DNA of 64,000 nt from Gibbula magus (lineage: Eukaryota; Mollusca; Gastropoda; Trochida; Trochidae): assembly GCA_936450465.1 (NCBI GenBank), contig OW388290.1, positions 29,997,457 through 30,061,456 on the forward strand. Reading direction: 5' to 3'. Below the pieces are notes generated by a model that worked only from the letters and a program-made list of their open reading frames with translations, was not told where the DNA came from and searched no databases. The translations under genes and the position numbers were made by a program. Positions 11,666 through 22,945 of this stretch are shown here, in pieces (positions within the stretch are counted from its first letter, which is position 1; each line of letters starts with the position of its first letter).

Positions 11666-12020
11666 GAAAAAGTAGAAGAATGTGTACTCTTGCAGGTTGT
11701 GATATCACAAATGTAACAACGTGATACTCAACGAGTTTCCATGATATTTCTGATAAACGAGTTATAATGGCTTGGCATCGCAAAACATTCTTGAGTTTAA
11801 TAACATTATTACAATATTGACGATATCGCTTTTTAATAATTCTACATTGTTAATACGTAAATAAAAACATAACGTGATTTCGATTGACAAGACGTCTTAA
11901 TGGTTAAAATATGACGTCACAGTATTAGTGCCGCGGTTGCCATGGAGTCTGTCATATTTATCGACGAGTTCGTGCAACTAGATCAGAGAGTAACAAATAA
12001 CATGCTAAACTCGTTTCCGC
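11666..12020. other. Non-coding stretch
   Basis: Contains a TGACGTCA palindrome near 11912 (a perfect CRE-like 8-mer) in otherwise featureless sequence. Confidence 0.4.
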
Positions 12021-12124
12021 TTAATAACATATTTATGAAGTTCGTGAATCGTGTGGGTATCGAACTCGCTTTCGCTCCTTAAATACCAAACCACTCACTC
12101 GTTTAATGATGTTATTAAACGGGA
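12021..12124. repeat. Imperfect foldback repeat related to 28205-28330
   Basis: TTAATAACATATTTATGAA near the start is loosely inverted as TTTAATGATGTTATTAAAC near the end, with partly complementary interior (GTGTGGGTATC against AATACCAAACCAC). The 28.2-28.3 kb stretch shares TTAATAATATATTTATGAA and a similar inverted end, so both may be relics of one foldback family. Confidence 0.4.
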
Positions 12125-12789
12125 CGTCATTTAGTATTCTCTATCAATCCCACAAGAAGGCGTTTAGAAAGTTTTATAAAACTCTGTCACAGATCACACG
12201 AAGTCACCGATTGTGTGATGCCACTAAGATGGATGTGACACGTGTAGGAAGACTGTAATATCACAACTGTAAATCAGTATTACGACATGTACAGCGGTAT
12301 TACACTAGATAAATGGTGATGAACATAGTCCACTTCAGTAGCTCGTATTCCAAGGGCGCGTTTAGTTAAGACTGTTACAAATTAGGATCAGAGTTTCAGA
12401 TGTACAAAAAATTCTGTATTTGAAAACAGCGTTTATAATTATTATTTCATAAGCATACTGTAGATGAAGAAGATCATGAGTTTCTGAACATATTCAACTT
12501 AACATCCAACGTATATTTCACTGTATTTTAATTAAAACAGTTCACTAACTGGCGCATAATTGGACATTGTAAACATAATAAACATTCAGTGCTTTAAACG
12601 TCGTGTGCCGGGCTGTATGCAGTAGCGCAATTCAATTGGCAATATACCAATTCAAGTACATGTATGCATTAGTCGCTCGAAGTGCTTTATACTTGAAATG
12701 AAGCGATGTGTGGAAATGAAGTCACCCAGCGTACTTAAAGAGGTCTGAGCGTCTGGCAGCTTTTGTTCAACATTCTCTGCCTTACTATA
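12125..12789. other. Non-coding stretch before the paralogous array
   Basis: No coding or repeat signal recognised. Confidence 0.45.
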
Positions 12790-14421
12790 TTTAGACGTCT
12801 CTGACAAAGTTTACCAAGGTCAAATGGAATTCTTGTTTTGTTGATAGTCACCTAGGTTTTTGTCTGAGACAAATTAAACCGTCTGAGGTATCTATCTCAA
12901 CAAAGTTTTAAAGATGCATGATCAATTTGTGCATAATATATTATTTGGTTCTAGGTTAAATCTTCTTACTCGACTTTCATATTCACTCCCAAATATGTAT
13001 GTTTCAATGAAAACAAAGTAACGTCTCATACATGTGTATATAAGCCGGCAATTGTTGCTCTCTCACGTATGTACTCGTTATAAGACCTGTTAAACGCTAT
13101 AGAAGCAAACGTGTATGCCTATCAACTTTATTACATTTTCGAAAGTAGGTACCATGACTTAATGGCTGCAGCAAGCCAAGGTCCATTGTCCGGTTTTCGA
13201 TCACGACCACTACTTCGAATAGTTGTAGTTTCGTTACACTTAACTGATTGCCCTTAAACTGGTTCTTTTCGGTTTAAGTTGATCATTCTCAATTAAATAA
13301 TACAAATTATAAAATTGGACATATATGTGACCTCACCAACATGATTACATGTACATTTGTATGCACCTTTGACATTTTATGCGCATAAAATAAAGGTTAC
13401 TTTCATTTGCCTATTAAATGGTCTCCAGCCTTTGTTCAATACTGGTATGTTAAGTTATGCATGTATGAAAAGAATAATCAAGCTGTCTCACCAATATTTG
13501 AACAATGTATTTAAAAGGGATAGATTCGCAAATCCTTTCCGATACTTGCAATAATATGAGTACAGTGAGTTGTGCAGGCACAGCAACACATATAACGTTA
13601 TTTTATAAACATTCTTGATTTTGAAGAAATGGTAAAAAAGCTCAATTACTGCAATTTAGTTTGCATCTTATTCCGAGATTTCAACGAATTAGCTCGCAAT
13701 AAAATCCGTCTCTCACATCTTTGTCGGATCTTCATTAAGACGCAGTGGAGCTAAAATCTGGATTATAATTAGACTGGATCTTTACCATCACAATAAAACA
13801 TGCCGTGCATGCTTCATAGAATATGTTACATGCAATTGGTATACAATGTAATTGGTCACATGGTTAGATATTTCATAGCTTTTATAATATTCTTTATATA
13901 TAACTTTGTTCATTAATCACAAATTAGTACACAATAATCTCGATTCGTCTTCAATAATACTCCTTCCGTTCCAATGTAAATATACTGGTAAAGTTAACGA
14001 CCTCAGGAAGTTTCCTTGACAAATTAAATATCATCATTACATAGCAAAAGCCGTTGCCTTTAGCTCCAGACAGAGTGTGTACTGCCGTCTGCTTTAGGAC
14101 AAATTGGATAAGCATGTACTGATCGACGGTAGTCAGACAGAGACACTCACAAATACACTGGACTGGATATCCTCGACGTGTTTTAATGATTTGTTGTTAC
14201 CAATGATGTCGAAACTATTTCCCCATATTCCCTGCCAACATTCACAGTATAGGAAACGAATTTAACGTTTACACCGATACACAAACATGTGAGGAGATTT
14301 CACTGCTGACATCTCGTCAATAATTGATTCAGTTTCATTGAAAAATGATTCCAATAAAAGACACCTAACTATGTACATAATCTAAATAATAACGTTCAAT
14401 CAAAAAAAAAAAAAAAAAAAG

Positions 14422-14737
14422 AGGGGCGGGATAGCGCAGTGGTTAGCGCGTTCGGCTTCGGATCAAGAGGTCCGGGGTTCGAATCCCGCCAGGGGCACGG
14501 TAACTTTGTCTGCAGTAGAGAACTGTTCTTCACGCAGTAAGATTTGGGTGCAATGCTACACTGAAATTCAGAGTAGTACCACCCATGGTTGCTAGTTCCA
14601 GCCGATGCTCGCAGGTTTCACCGCAAAGCATAGCCACATGGCGTTGCGGGCTTCTTCCCTGCCGTAATACTAGCAGCCGCGACATAAGTGAAATACTCTT
14701 GAAAGCGGCGTTAAAGCCCAACTCACTCACTCTCTAA
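14422..14737 (+). mobile_element. SINE copy in unit 1
   Basis: Complete tRNA head with intact A-box region and B box, full body, and a CTCACTCACTCTCTAACT tail. It is flanked by CAATC plus an A run on both sides (left near 14397, right near 14740), the apparent target-site duplication. Unit 2 has the empty site at about 17083-17101. Confidence 0.88.
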
Positions 14738-14856
14738 CTCAATCCAAAAAAAAAATCCCATAAAAGGGAATTATATGTTAATGATGATGCTCAAAATACT
14801 AGCGTATCAGTCCGGAAACTCCTGAACTTTCTAATTATCAACTCCTTTACCCTCAG

Positions 14857-15085
14857 TGACGCTGTGAAGCGTTTGAACAATGAGAACAGCAATAGCAACA
14901 ACATGACAGCTATCCAACTAAATGAACGTGAGTTAAATACCAAATTAAGTCCAATATTATTCGCATGTGAAATTAAGTCTAAAAGGTTTCTGGTTCACAA
15001 GAACTATGGTGGACCGTCCATCTTCTTAATGGAATTTTCTGTTTCTTTTTTATTTGATTACAGAATTCAATCAGTGATGTTTTAA
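14857..15085 (+). CDS. Candidate terminal exon of unit 1 (diverged C-terminus)
   Basis: A pyrimidine-rich tract with a CTAAT branch-like motif ends in CCTCAG at 14856. The frame that follows begins DAVKRLNNEN and stays open to a stop at 15085. The first residues match the short exon of units 2-4 (D/E-A-x-KRL-x-x-E), but the C-terminal YCR(Q/K)KxI is replaced by an Asn-rich run and unrelated sequence, because unit 1 lacks the stretch that follows in the other units. It is probably a damaged paralogue. No family recognised, and no upstream exon identified. Confidence 0.25.
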
Positions 15086-15854
15086 GTACATTTCAAATGC
15101 AAATTTTCACACAAATGGATTGGTTATTTAGATGACTCTGAGAAAGTTTTCCAAGGTCAAACGGAATTCTTGTCTTTGTTGATATTCATTCAAGTTATTT
15201 TCTGAGACAAATTATTCCTCCGAAAAATGTTTTTCTCAACTGGGATTTGACAATTTAAGAGCGTAAAAATAAGGGATAGATTTGCCTAATAAATTGCCCC
15301 AGCCTTAGATAAGTACTGGTATGTTAGTTACGCATGTATGGACACACTTATCAATCTGTCTCAACAATGGTTGAACAATGTCCGTTTTATAAGGTATAAG
15401 TTCGCCAATCTTTGCCAAGGCTTAGAATAATATGAGTATGGTGAGTTGTGCAGGTACAACAACACCTGTACGATTATGTTAAACATTACTGATTATGAAC
15501 AATGATAATAAAGCTGGGTTGTTGCCAATTCAGTCTACAACCTATTCCCAGAGATCTAAGAATGATCATGCAATAAAATCCTTCTCACACGTCTTTGTCA
15601 GGTCTTCATTAAGACGCAGTGGGTCTTAAATCTTGTTTTTAATCAGACTAGATCTTTTTAATCAGACTTTACCACAACAATCACATATACCATGCAAGCT
15701 TCATAAAATATGTTACAAGGAATGGATACAAATATCACCTTACATGGTTAAATATTTCACAGCTTTTATAATATTCTAAACTAAGTTCAAATATCACAAA
15801 TAAGCACACAATAGTCCCGATTAATATAATTCATGTGTACTCCTTCCCTTCCAA

Positions 15855-16173
15855 GGGGCGGGATAGCGCAGTGATGAGCGCTTTCGGCTTCGGATCAAGG
15901 AGCCGGTAGTTCGAATCCTGCCAGGGGCACGGCAGCTTTGTCTGCAGTAGAGATTTATTCTACAAGCAGTAAGGTTTGGGGGCAATGCTACACTGAATTT
16001 CAGCATAGTTCTACCCATGGTTCGCTAGTTCTAGCCGATGCTCGCAGGTTTCACCACAATGCATAACCACATGGCGTTGCGGGCTTTCTCCCTGCCATAA
16101 AACTAGCAGCACCGATATGAGTGAAATACTTTTGGGAGAGACGTTTAATCCTAACTTACCTGACCTCACCTCT
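15855..16173 (+). mobile_element. SINE copy in unit 2
   Basis: Head (GGGGCGGGATAGCGCAGTGA) with a slightly mutated B box (AGTTCGAATCC), full body, and a CTTACCTGACCTCACCTCT tail. CTTCCAA or TTCCAA stands immediately left (15849-15854) and right (16174-16180), a short target-site duplication. Unit 1 shows the uninterrupted site near 13965-13975. Confidence 0.88.
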
Positions 16174-16570
16174 CTTCCAAGTTACATATACAGGTTTATT
16201 GGCGACTGATATAATTAACGACCTCAGGAAGTTTCCTTGACAGATTAAATATCATCATTACATAGCAAACGCCGTTGCCTTTAGCTCCAGACAGAGTGTG
16301 TACTGCCGTCTGCTTTAGGACAAATTGGATAAGCATGTACTGATCGACGGTAGTCAGACCGAGACACCCACAAATACACTGGACTGGATATCCTCGACGT
16401 GTTTTAATGATTTGTTGTTACCAATGATGTCGAAACTATAACTCCAGAATTAAAAGACGAATCTAACGATACTCGATGAGATACACAAACATGTGAGAAG
16501 ATTACACTGCTGACCTCTCGTCTGTAATCGATCAAGTTTCATTGAACAATGTTTCCTATAACGTACTTAA

Positions 16571-17053
16571 AGGTGCATCCATTGTGTTTCATAAAATTTT
16601 ACTAGGCTTTAATACGTTCCGACTCACCATATGTGCTGTTTACAGTGCAAATAAATTCATTCGGCTTGCATATTCATCCCGAATAACCAAATATATCATA
16701 ACTAGTTTCCAATTAAAATAGAGTAACATCATTATGCATGTGTAGAAACCGAAACTACACATCCCATTTACATGCACAGTAGTTATATGACTTATTTAAC
16801 ATGATCAACCCAAATTTAACAATTTGTCTGTTATAAATAAGATTCCAAAATTACATTTGACTCATTGGCGCGCGCCACACGTGGTACAGTGTCCGGATTT
16901 CGATCAGAAATCACTACTTTAACCTTCATATCGTCAATATACTAAGTCGACTAAGATCAAAATGGCAATTTTCGGCAACAGTCAGTAGCTTCCCGATAAC
17001 ATAACACAATTTATAACGTTTAGCATACACAACCCAACACAATGGATGTACCT
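16571..17053. mobile_element. 483-bp TTAA-flanked MITE, family shared with 31301-31790
   Basis: Left end AGGTGCATCCATTGTGTTTC, right end the complement of AGGTACATCCATTGTG. TTAA lies at 16567-16570 and 17054-17057. The interior matches the 31-kb copy in inverted orientation (GCGCGCGCCA, ATTCCAAAATTAC and GTCCGG-TTTCGATCAGAAAT blocks). Unit 1 has no such element: the flanks meet near 14368-14372. Confidence 0.85.
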
Positions 17054-17288
17054 TTAACTATGTAAATAATCTGAATAATAAAGTTCAAATACGTACTGCC
17101 ATAAAAGGAAATCGCTCTGTTAATGATGACGCTCAAATTACTCACGTATCAGACTGGAACGTTTCGCAGACATTGGAGTGAATCAGGTGTGATTTAATGT
17201 GAGTAGACTAAGCAAGGAATTCGAATGTAACCACCGAAACCTTTCCATTAGTTCTGAACTTTCTAATTATCAACTCCTTTACCCTCAG

Positions 17289-17343
17289 TGAAGCTTTGAA
17301 GCGACTGAAGAACGAGAACTACTGTAGAAAAAAGAATATCTAA
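17289..17343 (+). CDS. Candidate short terminal exon, unit 2
   Basis: A 3' splice-site-like sequence (CTTTCTAATTATC, then CTTTACCCTCAG) ends at 17288. After one base completing a codon the frame reads EALKRLKNENYCRKKNI and stops at 17341-17343. Units 3 and 4 give DAMKRLMNENYCRQKSI and DAVKRLKDEGYCRQKSI with the stop at the same place. Conservation of acceptor, phase, length and stop across three diverged copies is what supports coding. The peptide matches no family I can name, and the upstream exon was not found, so it could equally be a shared non-coding transcript end. Confidence 0.35.
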
Positions 17344-17349
17344 ATATAC

Positions 17350-17562
17350 ACCAGCACCAGCACCAGCACCAGCACCAGCACCAGCACCAGCACCAGCACC
17401 AGCACCAGCACCAGCACCAGCACCAGCACCAGCACCAGCACCTGCACCAGCACGAGCTCCAGCACCAGCACCAGCACCTGCACCAGCACCTGCACCAGCA
17501 CCAGCACCAGCACCAGCACCAGCACCAGCACCAGCACCAGCACCAGCACCAGCACCAGCACC
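17350..17562. repeat. (ACCAGC)n hexanucleotide array
   Basis: About 35 near-perfect CCAGCA units with a few T or G interruptions near 17442-17492. Open frames through it read poly-LV or poly-PA and are not genes. Units 3 and 4 carry only about two copies at the same position, so the array expanded in unit 2 alone. Confidence 0.95.
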
Positions 17563-17660
17563 CCAGCCTATGTTAGAGATAAGTATAATTACGCAATCCG
17601 CAATGAGTTATGTCCCTGGAATAGAAGATGTATTGATCGTGCTGGACATTACAGTAAGTG
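17563..17660 (+). other. Conserved block ending in a splice-donor-like ACA|GTAAGT
   Basis: The block starting AGCCTATGTTAGAGATAAGT and ending ATTACAGTAAGT is well conserved in unit 4 (25358-25455) and unit 3 (20317-20416, where the donor reads GTAACT). Either of two frames is open across most of it. It could be 3' UTR, an alternative exon or simply conserved repeat sequence. Confidence 0.3.
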
Positions 17661-19075
17661 CGTTTATATTCAGTATCCTCTTCCCAATTTCACTTGACAC
17701 CAGTTGACCCCGATTAATAAAGAAAAGATAACAAAAGCGGACTTCAAATAGCAACAAAATGAACAGAACATGGCAATAAGTAAGTTTATATCTATACACC
17801 TGGAAATTATTACGCATCACTCGATATTTTTAACAGCAAAAAGCGTTCTGACTTGAAAGAAGACAATATGTCAGGAAAACAGTAAGTGATTTTAGGTAGA
17901 ACAAACGGTTAGCAGTGTTGAAACGAAAGGTCACTCAAATAACGGTTCACTGTCATTTGTTAATGGCTGTTACAATGATTTGTTATGTTGGTGTCCAAAT
18001 TCAAGTTCCATTATGAAATTAGATGAAAGTCTAAATGTGTTGCTGTAAAGTGGTTATTTTCATTCTTTGAGGTGATTACACTTTACTAACTGTTAAAGCA
18101 ATATGCTCCTTCAAACTCACAAAATCACGAAACTGTCAATTTCATAAACTTGTCGCAATGAACAAATACAGTCACTACTTACGCTGTTGGCTTATCTAAA
18201 GTGAGAAGAAGTGTTTAATGAACGGATTGAACTCGATAATCTCAAATTTATTCACAGATCTAATGGTTGTAGGCATTTTCTCAATTATCGTTAAAAAGGG
18301 ACTGAAAGTTTAATGTTTGTCTAGCTTCGTATTATGCATGATAACAGAGGTTTTGGTGTGTGAATCTCAACTTGGTATCACAAATGTTATATACAATAAA
18401 TCAATTCTAAAGTTTCTCTTCTTGGACAATAGTTATTTTAGGTTAAAATTCAATACCTTCACATTTTCCCTCACATTTTAAGAAATTTTGCATATGGTGG
18501 ATTTTTATTTTAGTGAATAAGTCACTAAATACCCAATTGTTATGTCTGGGGTGATAAAATCGTTCAATTTATCCTAACAATCACAGAAAACTTTTTTTCA
18601 GTTTACACCCTAAGGTGTTGCTTAATTAATTTCCAAGTGTATAGTATCCTCTCCCCAATGTTAGTTGACACCTGTTGACACAATGTAATGAAGAATAGCA
18701 AATAGCAATAGTAAGAAAATGTACAGCTATCAAGCTAAATGAACGTGAGAATCAATTCCAACATAAATTTTACTGTGGAAATAAAGTCTAAAAGGTTTCT
18801 GGTTCACAAAACTTTGGTGGACCGTTCATCTGCTTAATGGACTTGTTTCTTTTTATTTGATTAGATAATTCAATCAGTCATGTTTTGAGAACATTTCTAA
18901 TGAAAATTTTCACAAAAATGGATTGGTTATTTAAAGGGCTGAATATTACAATTGGTTGCCTGAATTAAGGTTAACATATCGATTTATCACTAATAGATGA
19001 TAAGAAGCATCCCAAAATACATTAAATTGTAATTCAGAGAAAGAAAAGAGAAATATAACCATTTATATTTCTAAC

Positions 19076-20009
19076 TTCATGTAAACGTACTTAAGTTTAT
19101 CATAACCATCAGAATATATACTCATTCAAAATAGTATTGGAGTACCTGATTATTTGTAGATGTTTCCAGATAGATGAGTTGAAGCATCCAAGTAAAGCAT
19201 CAGAAACAGAATAAGAGGTTTTTTTAGCCAAATTGGTTGTTTTTGGTTGTCTTTGAAATCACTACCTCGTGTCTGAACAGTTAAAAGAAGACGAACGCAA
19301 GCATGCACGGTCTTGACAGATGAAACATGTGAGTATACCGTTTTTGGGCATTTCAAGACTGTCGTTGATCATTTTGTCAGGAGCACAAAACGACAGCTGC
19401 AAACAATATTGCCTCCATCAGCAGTTGTTCTGTTTCCATGAATGCTGGGAACTATCCTTTGTTGAAATGTTCAATTATCAGGTAAAGTCTGATGTTTTGA
19501 CGTTCCAATTCACCTATTGTTTAACATGCACACATAATTAGGTATTCCCATACTTCTTTGTAGGAGCTATCAGCTAAAAGCTATCAAATAACGGAATAGA
19601 ATGCTGATAATGCCATTTGGTGAAATCATAACAATCTATAGACAATACTACATGTACTCTATGGCGAAATTCACATTTAATATTTGAAGAAAATATAATA
19701 ATTTTTTTTAAAATGACAGAGCAATAAGATGAATACTGTGCACTGCTTTCCAAATATAAACATCTATGAATAAGACAAACTATTTAATTTAATCAGTACG
19801 CTTTGTCAAGATTGAAATTCTATATGCCAAATGGTCTTTGCATTGTACCACATATTGACATTCTGAAAACATGTTAAAGGGAAGTGAGTTGTTGATGTGA
19901 CCATAATTTGGAGAGTGGGATGAGTTGACTACACACGTTATGTAAATACTCCGGATCACTTTTAATCTGCGTGTCTTTGAGTGTAAAAATAAAATGTTTA
20001 TCCAAAAGT
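19076..20009. other. Spacer between units 2 and 3
   Basis: Frames at 19150-19356 and 19320-19541 overlap on opposite strands and have no recognisable motif. No repeat relationship detected. Confidence 0.45.
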
Positions 20010-20237
20010 GGTGACAGTTCTATCATTACATACTCATATGATAGCATTGTGTAATTCAAATGTATCATGTTACACAGTTGTTAGTCATCACACAGAATCA
20101 CATATCAGTCTGGACCATTTAGCGGACAGTGGAGAGAATCAGATGTGCTTTAATAGAAGTAGACTGAGTAACCGAGACAAACTTATTGCAAAAGATACTT
20201 TCGTTCTGAATTTTCTAATTATCAAATCCCCCTAAAG

Positions 20238-20292
20238 TGACGCTATGAAGCGACTGATGAACGAGAACTACTGCAGACAAAAGAGTATCTAA
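20238..20292 (+). pseudogene. Unit 3 copy of the short terminal exon
   Basis: The frame DAMKRLMNENYCRQKSI and its stop are intact, but the pyrimidine tract ends in CCCCCTAAAG and the following donor-like site is GTAACT. If the exon is real in units 2 or 4, this copy is probably not spliced efficiently. Confidence 0.3.
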
Positions 20293-20902
20293 ATATACCA
20301 TCAGCACCAGCACAGCAGCCTATGTTGGACAGAAGTATAATTACCTCCAATCCGCAATGAGTTATTTCCCTGGAATAGAACGTGTATTGATCGTGTTGGA
20401 CATTACAGTAACTATGTTTATATTCAGTATCCTCTTTCAGCAAAGACAAGTGCTTTGATATTATAAAACAACATACACCATTACAAATAGCAAATAACTT
20501 AAAAAAAACAACAGTTTGTACCCCTTTACCTCTAAAATAATATCAATTAATTTTAGCAGATATTTATATCGCGCACTCATCCATGCATTTTTCTTAGTTC
20601 AAGGCGCTACTCACATTATTTTACCCTGAAGGAATGTTACTTTTGGTGCAGCTACCAAGGGTTCTAAGGGCTCTTAGAAACCTATCAGGGATTTTGTCTA
20701 TTGTTTCATAGGTATCTTGTTTTCTCGTAATAACCCCTCATTATTATTTCAGTCGGTATTTCTTCTGATAATAACCACGTATGAGGTTTTTATTGTGAAA
20801 AAAAGTTTTTACTTTTGATAGTAAGACCTTAAATGAGACTAAGATTTTTTTCACAATATTTCACAATTATTATTGAAAAGTATACAAAGATAACTTTTTC
20901 AG

Positions 20903-20981
20903 AGTGTAGATGGCAGGAATCGAACTCGATAGCCGTTGCTCTTTAAACCGGACGCTCTACCTCCACGCTACCGAGGAAGCT
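20903..20981 (-). mobile_element. tRNA-like sequence, probable SINE head
   Basis: On the minus strand the order is CTCGGTAGCGTGGAGGTAGAG (A-box-like), CGTCCGGTTTAAAGAGCAACGG, then AGTTCGATTCC (B box with two changes). It begins like the sequence at 4011-4083. It lies within the insertion that splits unit 3. Confidence 0.5.
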
Positions 20982-21193
20982 GAAAGAACTGTGTGGATTT
21001 CCTCTATTTATAGTCACACTGTCTCTGCCTCTATATAACGCTAGTCCGGGAAACATACTTTTTATAACGTAGAATTTGGGAATCAAACGTTATAAAATGT
21101 AAATTTTGACTTTTGACAGTTATAAAATTCTTCCGCTGTAAGAAATCCTCGATCAATATACGATAAACGCTCACATTTATGTTTTACGGTATC

Positions 21194-21370
21194 TAAGTTA
21201 GATAAAACACTCTACCTCAGTTATGCTTGGGATTGAAAACCCTCGTTAAGAAAGCTTCGGGGAAGTAAGACCTCAAGCTTCGCTTTCGGTGTTACTTCCC
21301 GCTCAGCTTTCTTACCTCGGGTTTTCCAATCCCAAGCATAACCTCTGTATGGTGTTTTATCCTACACTTA
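21194..21370. mobile_element. 177-bp hairpin element
   Basis: Long inverted arms: TAAGTTAGATAAAACAC at the left pairs imperfectly with the end (GTGTTTTATCCTACACTTA), and GGTTATGCTTGGGATTG with its complement inside. Further pairing covers GAAGTAA and TTACTTCC near the loop. Foldback-type element. Not coding. Confidence 0.7.
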
Positions 21371-22234
21371 TAGCTCAGAGTTGGTCCGTACATCCCGTGT
21401 TCAGATACCCATTTAAATAGCTGGGAGATCTGAGTGCAACGTTCAAGTGCGTTGCACAGGTACACAACACAGTATCAGACCCAGGTCACAAATGTTAGGT
21501 GTTTCCACTGGTTTTCAAAACCGGCCGCGGGTCTTTGGCGTGAGAGGCCAGCACTGTAAACTGTACACCACTGTGCCCAATTAACCTAAGTTGATCCCAA
21601 AAAGTTATTCAAATAACATATAGCGACGATATTGCAATATCATTAATTGGTGAAAATGAAATAAAATCTAAAATGTTTGTGGTTCACAAGAACCAGGGTG
21701 GCTCTTCGCCAAATGGAATTTTCTGTTTCTTTTTATTTGATTACAGAATTTAATCAATCATGTCTTAATACCATTTGAAAGGCAAATTAAAAAAAAACGG
21801 AATGGTAATTTACATGGCTGAAAAACGTGATGCGTGAATTAGGTTAACATATAGAGTTATTGCTGAAATTGGTTTCGTAATAGAAATAATAAAAAAAATC
21901 ATCGCCAAATCATTAACGATACAACACGAGTTGATAGAAAGCAAGTGCAATTCACAAGCAGAGAGGGAGGCCGTAATTCAAAACGCCCTAGTAGAATTGA
22001 AACCTAGTATGTTTTAATGTCAGAGACATCTTTTACTGAACTGATATCGAGAAAAATGTTAATATCAAATTTAAACCTCACACTGCGATTCTGTTTCGGC
22101 TTAACATTTATATTTATTCGCTATAAATCCAGTATAATATGTCTCTGATTGTGAAAGACGATACATTTATTTTCTAATTTAAACATGTTAAGTTCTTTAA
22201 TTTAATCATATAACTGTATTTCTCAAAATCAACC

Positions 22235-22945
22235 CTGTTCAATTGTGAAGTTTGGGGATGATATTGCACGTATGGATCTATTGAATAATACTCTAATGGA
22301 GATGGATATGGATCAGAAATGTATAATCTTACAGATTGTTGCTAGATAAACTCTGCATATGAATGTTAAGAAAACAAAGGAAATATTATTCGATTTTAGA
22401 ACCATAAGTCATTAGAATATACAATTAGTATAAAAGATACTGCCATTGAAATTGCGTCGGAATATACATACCGAGGTACCATCATGGCGATAATTTAAAT
22501 TAGAAAAGCAATTCTGAAACAGACTAAATTTCATGGGGAAATTAATATCGACGTTATATGTTAAATATGAAATGATTGAAAAGTTTTCCACACATGCTTC
22601 GTTCAAAGCGACTGGCCATTTAGCATACAATGTTGGTATTGTTCTCGCAATTGTCAGAATAAAAACATAATAATCAAGATTGCGAATATTAGTTGAAAAC
22701 TTGTTGGTACCCTCCTAGACCATCCAGCATCAATACATGAGACATTGTATCACACGCACGGAAGATCATTGTGAATTCATCAGACATCTTACACTCATAA
22801 TATTCACTCTTACCACCTGGAAAACGTCTTAATATGCCTAATCATAAGTCAAAGAGAACTAGGAAGACATCTATACCGTCTAGTATTTTAATTCTTAACA
22901 AATACTTTGAGAAATGTTGAAATGTTACCTTGAGGGTAAAATAAA
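22235..22945 (+). pseudogene. Decayed non-LTR retrotransposon reverse transcriptase (CR1/jockey-like)
   Basis: Successive frames recover a coherent order of retrotransposon motifs. A GDDIARMDLL segment stands in the place of the catalytic Y/F-x-DD box, then MNVKKTKEILFDF. A YRGTIM..NL segment follows, where intact elements have YLGT-type residues before the thumb. Next come FMGKLISTLYVK and, near the end, LPPGKRLNMPNHKSKRTRKT, a C-terminal block common in CR1/Rex-type elements. Many stops and at least two frameshifts interrupt it. A stop at about 22918-22920 is followed by AAAATAAAG, perhaps the old 3' end. The clade is a guess from motif style. The element sits directly after unit 3. Confidence 0.65.

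Larger units (their letters stand above)
12790..15127 (+). repeat. Paralogous unit 1 of a local array
   Basis: This segment is colinear with unit 2 (15128 onward). Matching markers are a GACAAAGTTTACCAAGGTCAAA-like block (12802 versus 15139), an ACTGGTATGTTA block (13440 versus 15314), AATAATATGAGTA (13549 versus 15425), TCATTAAGACGCAGTGG (13731 versus 15604), and a block of about 225 bp at 13993-14217 nearly identical to 16214-16438. Relative to unit 2 it has gained the SINE at 14422 and lacks the SINE at 15855, the TTAA element at 16571 and the hexanucleotide array. It retains a 3' splice-site-like sequence ending at 14856. Confidence 0.75.
15128..19075 (+). repeat. Paralogous unit 2 of the local array
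   Basis: Starts with the CTCTGAGAAAGTTTTCCAAGG block and runs through all unit 1 markers, then the short exon, the hexanucleotide array and downstream blocks shared with units 3 and 4 (AAGTCTAAAAGGTTTCTGG near 18787, ATGGATTGGTTATTTA near 18919). The TATCCTCTTCCCAATTTCAC block near 17670-17700 recurs in diverged form at about 18646-18672, so unit 2 may contain an internal duplication of about 1 kb. It carries one SINE and one TTAA element absent from unit 1. Confidence 0.72.
20010..21985 (+). repeat. Paralogous unit 3 of the local array
   Basis: Matches unit 4 from ATTGTGTAATTCAA (20046; compare 25088) through the short exon (20238-20292), CAGCACAGCAGCCTATGTTGGA, and on to a GGTTCACAAGAAC block (21683) and a GAATTAGGTTAACATA block (21836). 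An insertion of about 1.1 kb (about 20520-21590), containing a tRNA-like sequence and a long hairpin, separates its two halves. The acceptor has decayed (CCTAAAG rather than CCTCAG). Confidence 0.68.

Noticed and set aside
17340..17561. 73-codon poly-Leu-Val frame
   Set aside because: Translation of the (ACCAGC)n array; all frames through such an array are open.
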